A stretch of DNA of 64,000 nucleotides, from positions 992,001 through 1,056,000 of the forward strand of contig NZ_JABJRC010000001.1 in NCBI RefSeq assembly GCF_013131805.1. The letters run 5' to 3'. Below the pieces are notes generated by a model, which saw only the letters and a program-made list of their open reading frames with translations, made no database searches and had not been told where the DNA came from. The translations under genes and the position numbers were made by a program. Every line of letters starts with the position of its first letter. Position 1 is the stretch's first letter. The stretch is from Kribbella sandramycini. GTDB lineage: Bacteria; Actinomycetota; Actinomycetes; Propionibacteriales; Kribbellaceae. Below, one piece after another: positions 63,452 to 64,000 of this stretch.

Positions 63452-64000
63452 CGGCAGAGCTGGTCGTCTATGAGCTTGCTGGCGGCCTTTTCTTGGGCGG
63501 CTACGGCTTCTGGGGAGTCGAATAGTTGTGAGGACATGGAGAGTACGACACTGCGTTTGCCGTCTGCGGTGACTGCGGTGCGGGTTCGGAAGCCGATCTG
63601 GTCGCCGCTGGGCATCCAGATCGTGCCGCCGCACGGGAGCGAGCGGGAGAACACGCCGAGGCCGTAACGCGCGTCGGGCCATAGCTCTGCGCTGGTACCG
63701 CTGACTGGCACGGTGGCCTTTAGTTCGCGCAGCTGGGCTGGCTTGAGCAGTTTGCCGTCGAAGATGGATCGGACGATTCGGTCCAGGTCCTTGAGGGTGG
63801 AGATGTAGCCGCCGGACGCGTCGGCGTCGATCAGCTCGGTGGTGTCGGTGTACACGCCGGGAGTGAAGCGCGTGTACGAGTGGGCGTGTGGGCCGGCGAT
63901 GCGGGGGTTCGTGCGCGGGAAGTAGGTGTCCCGCAGGCGCAGCGGCCGGACGATCCGTCGGTCGACCTCTTCGTGCCAGGTGCGGCCGGTGGCGGCTTTG
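63448..64000 (-). CDS. Class C beta-lactamase-family serine hydrolase, C-terminal part (runs off right edge)
   Basis: The frame is open through base 64000, so only the last 183 codons are visible. They read ...TGRTWHEEVDRRIVRPLRLRDTYFP, then GGYISTLKDLDRIVRSIF, the segment following the Tyr motif in class C beta-lactamase/D-Ala-D-Ala carboxypeptidase proteins. The expected HxG-type motif near the C-terminus is replaced by SGDQIGFRTRT. The SxxK active site lies outside the window. It is probably secreted and may act on peptidoglycan or a small ester, unknown. Confidence 0.8.
   Translation of the reverse strand, partial: KAATGRTWHEEVDRRIVRPLRLRDTYFPRTNPRIAGPHAHSYTRFTPGVYTDTTELIDADASGGYISTLKDLDRIVRSIFDGKLLKPAQLRELKATVPVSGTSAELWPDARYGLGVFSRSLPCGGTIWMPSGDQIGFRTRTAVTADGKRSVVLSMSSQLFDSPEAVAAQEKAASKLIDDQLCR

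Overview
The window is high-GC actinobacterial DNA, most likely Kribbella or a close relative in the Propionibacteriales. The signs are: the trigger factor-clpP1-clpP2-clpX block with an upstream ClgR-type box; a CebR-type box before a family-6 cellulase; F420- and mycothiol-type redox proteins; a phosphatidylcholine synthase-like enzyme (phosphatidylcholine is, from memory, a typical Kribbella lipid); and many start codons sitting 6-9 bases behind a TANNNT hexamer, the actinobacterial leaderless-mRNA arrangement. The genus is an inference. No integrase, transposase, prophage, CRISPR array or rRNA was seen. No gene-free stretch exceeds 300 bases; the longest are 41951-42232 (21-bp G-rich repeats) and 47302-47590 (a Crp-like dyad).

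Region by region. 1-4.9 kb: a minus-strand operon for a secreted LamG/DNRLRE protein followed by an RHS/SpvB-like protein that runs off the left edge. 5.0-9.8 kb: housekeeping ndk, a DUF4233 gene and folC, divergent from valS. 9.9-14.9 kb: a charged-tail membrane protein, an AEC transporter and two tandem phosphodiester glycosidases. 14.9-19.2 kb: an unusual clostridial-style glutamyl-tRNA synthetase, a MerR regulator divergent from an old yellow enzyme with an overlong-spacer promoter, and an M14 carboxypeptidase. 19.2-24.1 kb: a five-gene nickel/peptide-type ABC importer with overlapping reading frames and a structured leader.

24.2-34.0 kb is mostly secreted degradation: a DUF4091 glycosidase with discoidin modules, PhoD phosphatase with a coupled beta-propeller protein, a cupin/DUF1304 pair divergent from a LuxR regulator, and the GH6 cellulase. 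34.0-37.2 kb holds two tandem secreted TAP-type peptidases. 37.3-42.0 kb is the protein quality-control block (tig, clpP1, clpP2, clpX) with tRNA-Pro and tRNA-Gly. 42.2-46.1 kb has a MoxR ATPase plus VWA/metallopeptidase pair, a small P-loop kinase and a DinB protein. 46.1-51.3 kb has an MFS exporter divergent from a heterodimeric ABC exporter. 51.3-64.0 kb is mixed: a RecF/OLD-like ATPase, a DHFR-fold reductase, a DMT transporter with Pcs, a deazaflavin enzyme, a ParB-like protein, a PP2C phosphatase, Nei glycosylase and RpiB, a beta-lactamase-fold protein, a DsbA-like reductase, aminopeptidase N, an unknown protein and a truncated class C serine hydrolase.

Cross-cutting patterns: leaderless promoters at about a dozen genes; convergent pairs whose stop codons touch or interlock; strong GC-rich hairpins without T tracts as terminators; and coding strands that tend to run from G-rich 5' ends to C-rich 3' ends. 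Start sites were re-chosen where signal peptides, ribosome sites or -10 hexamers argued against the longest frame.
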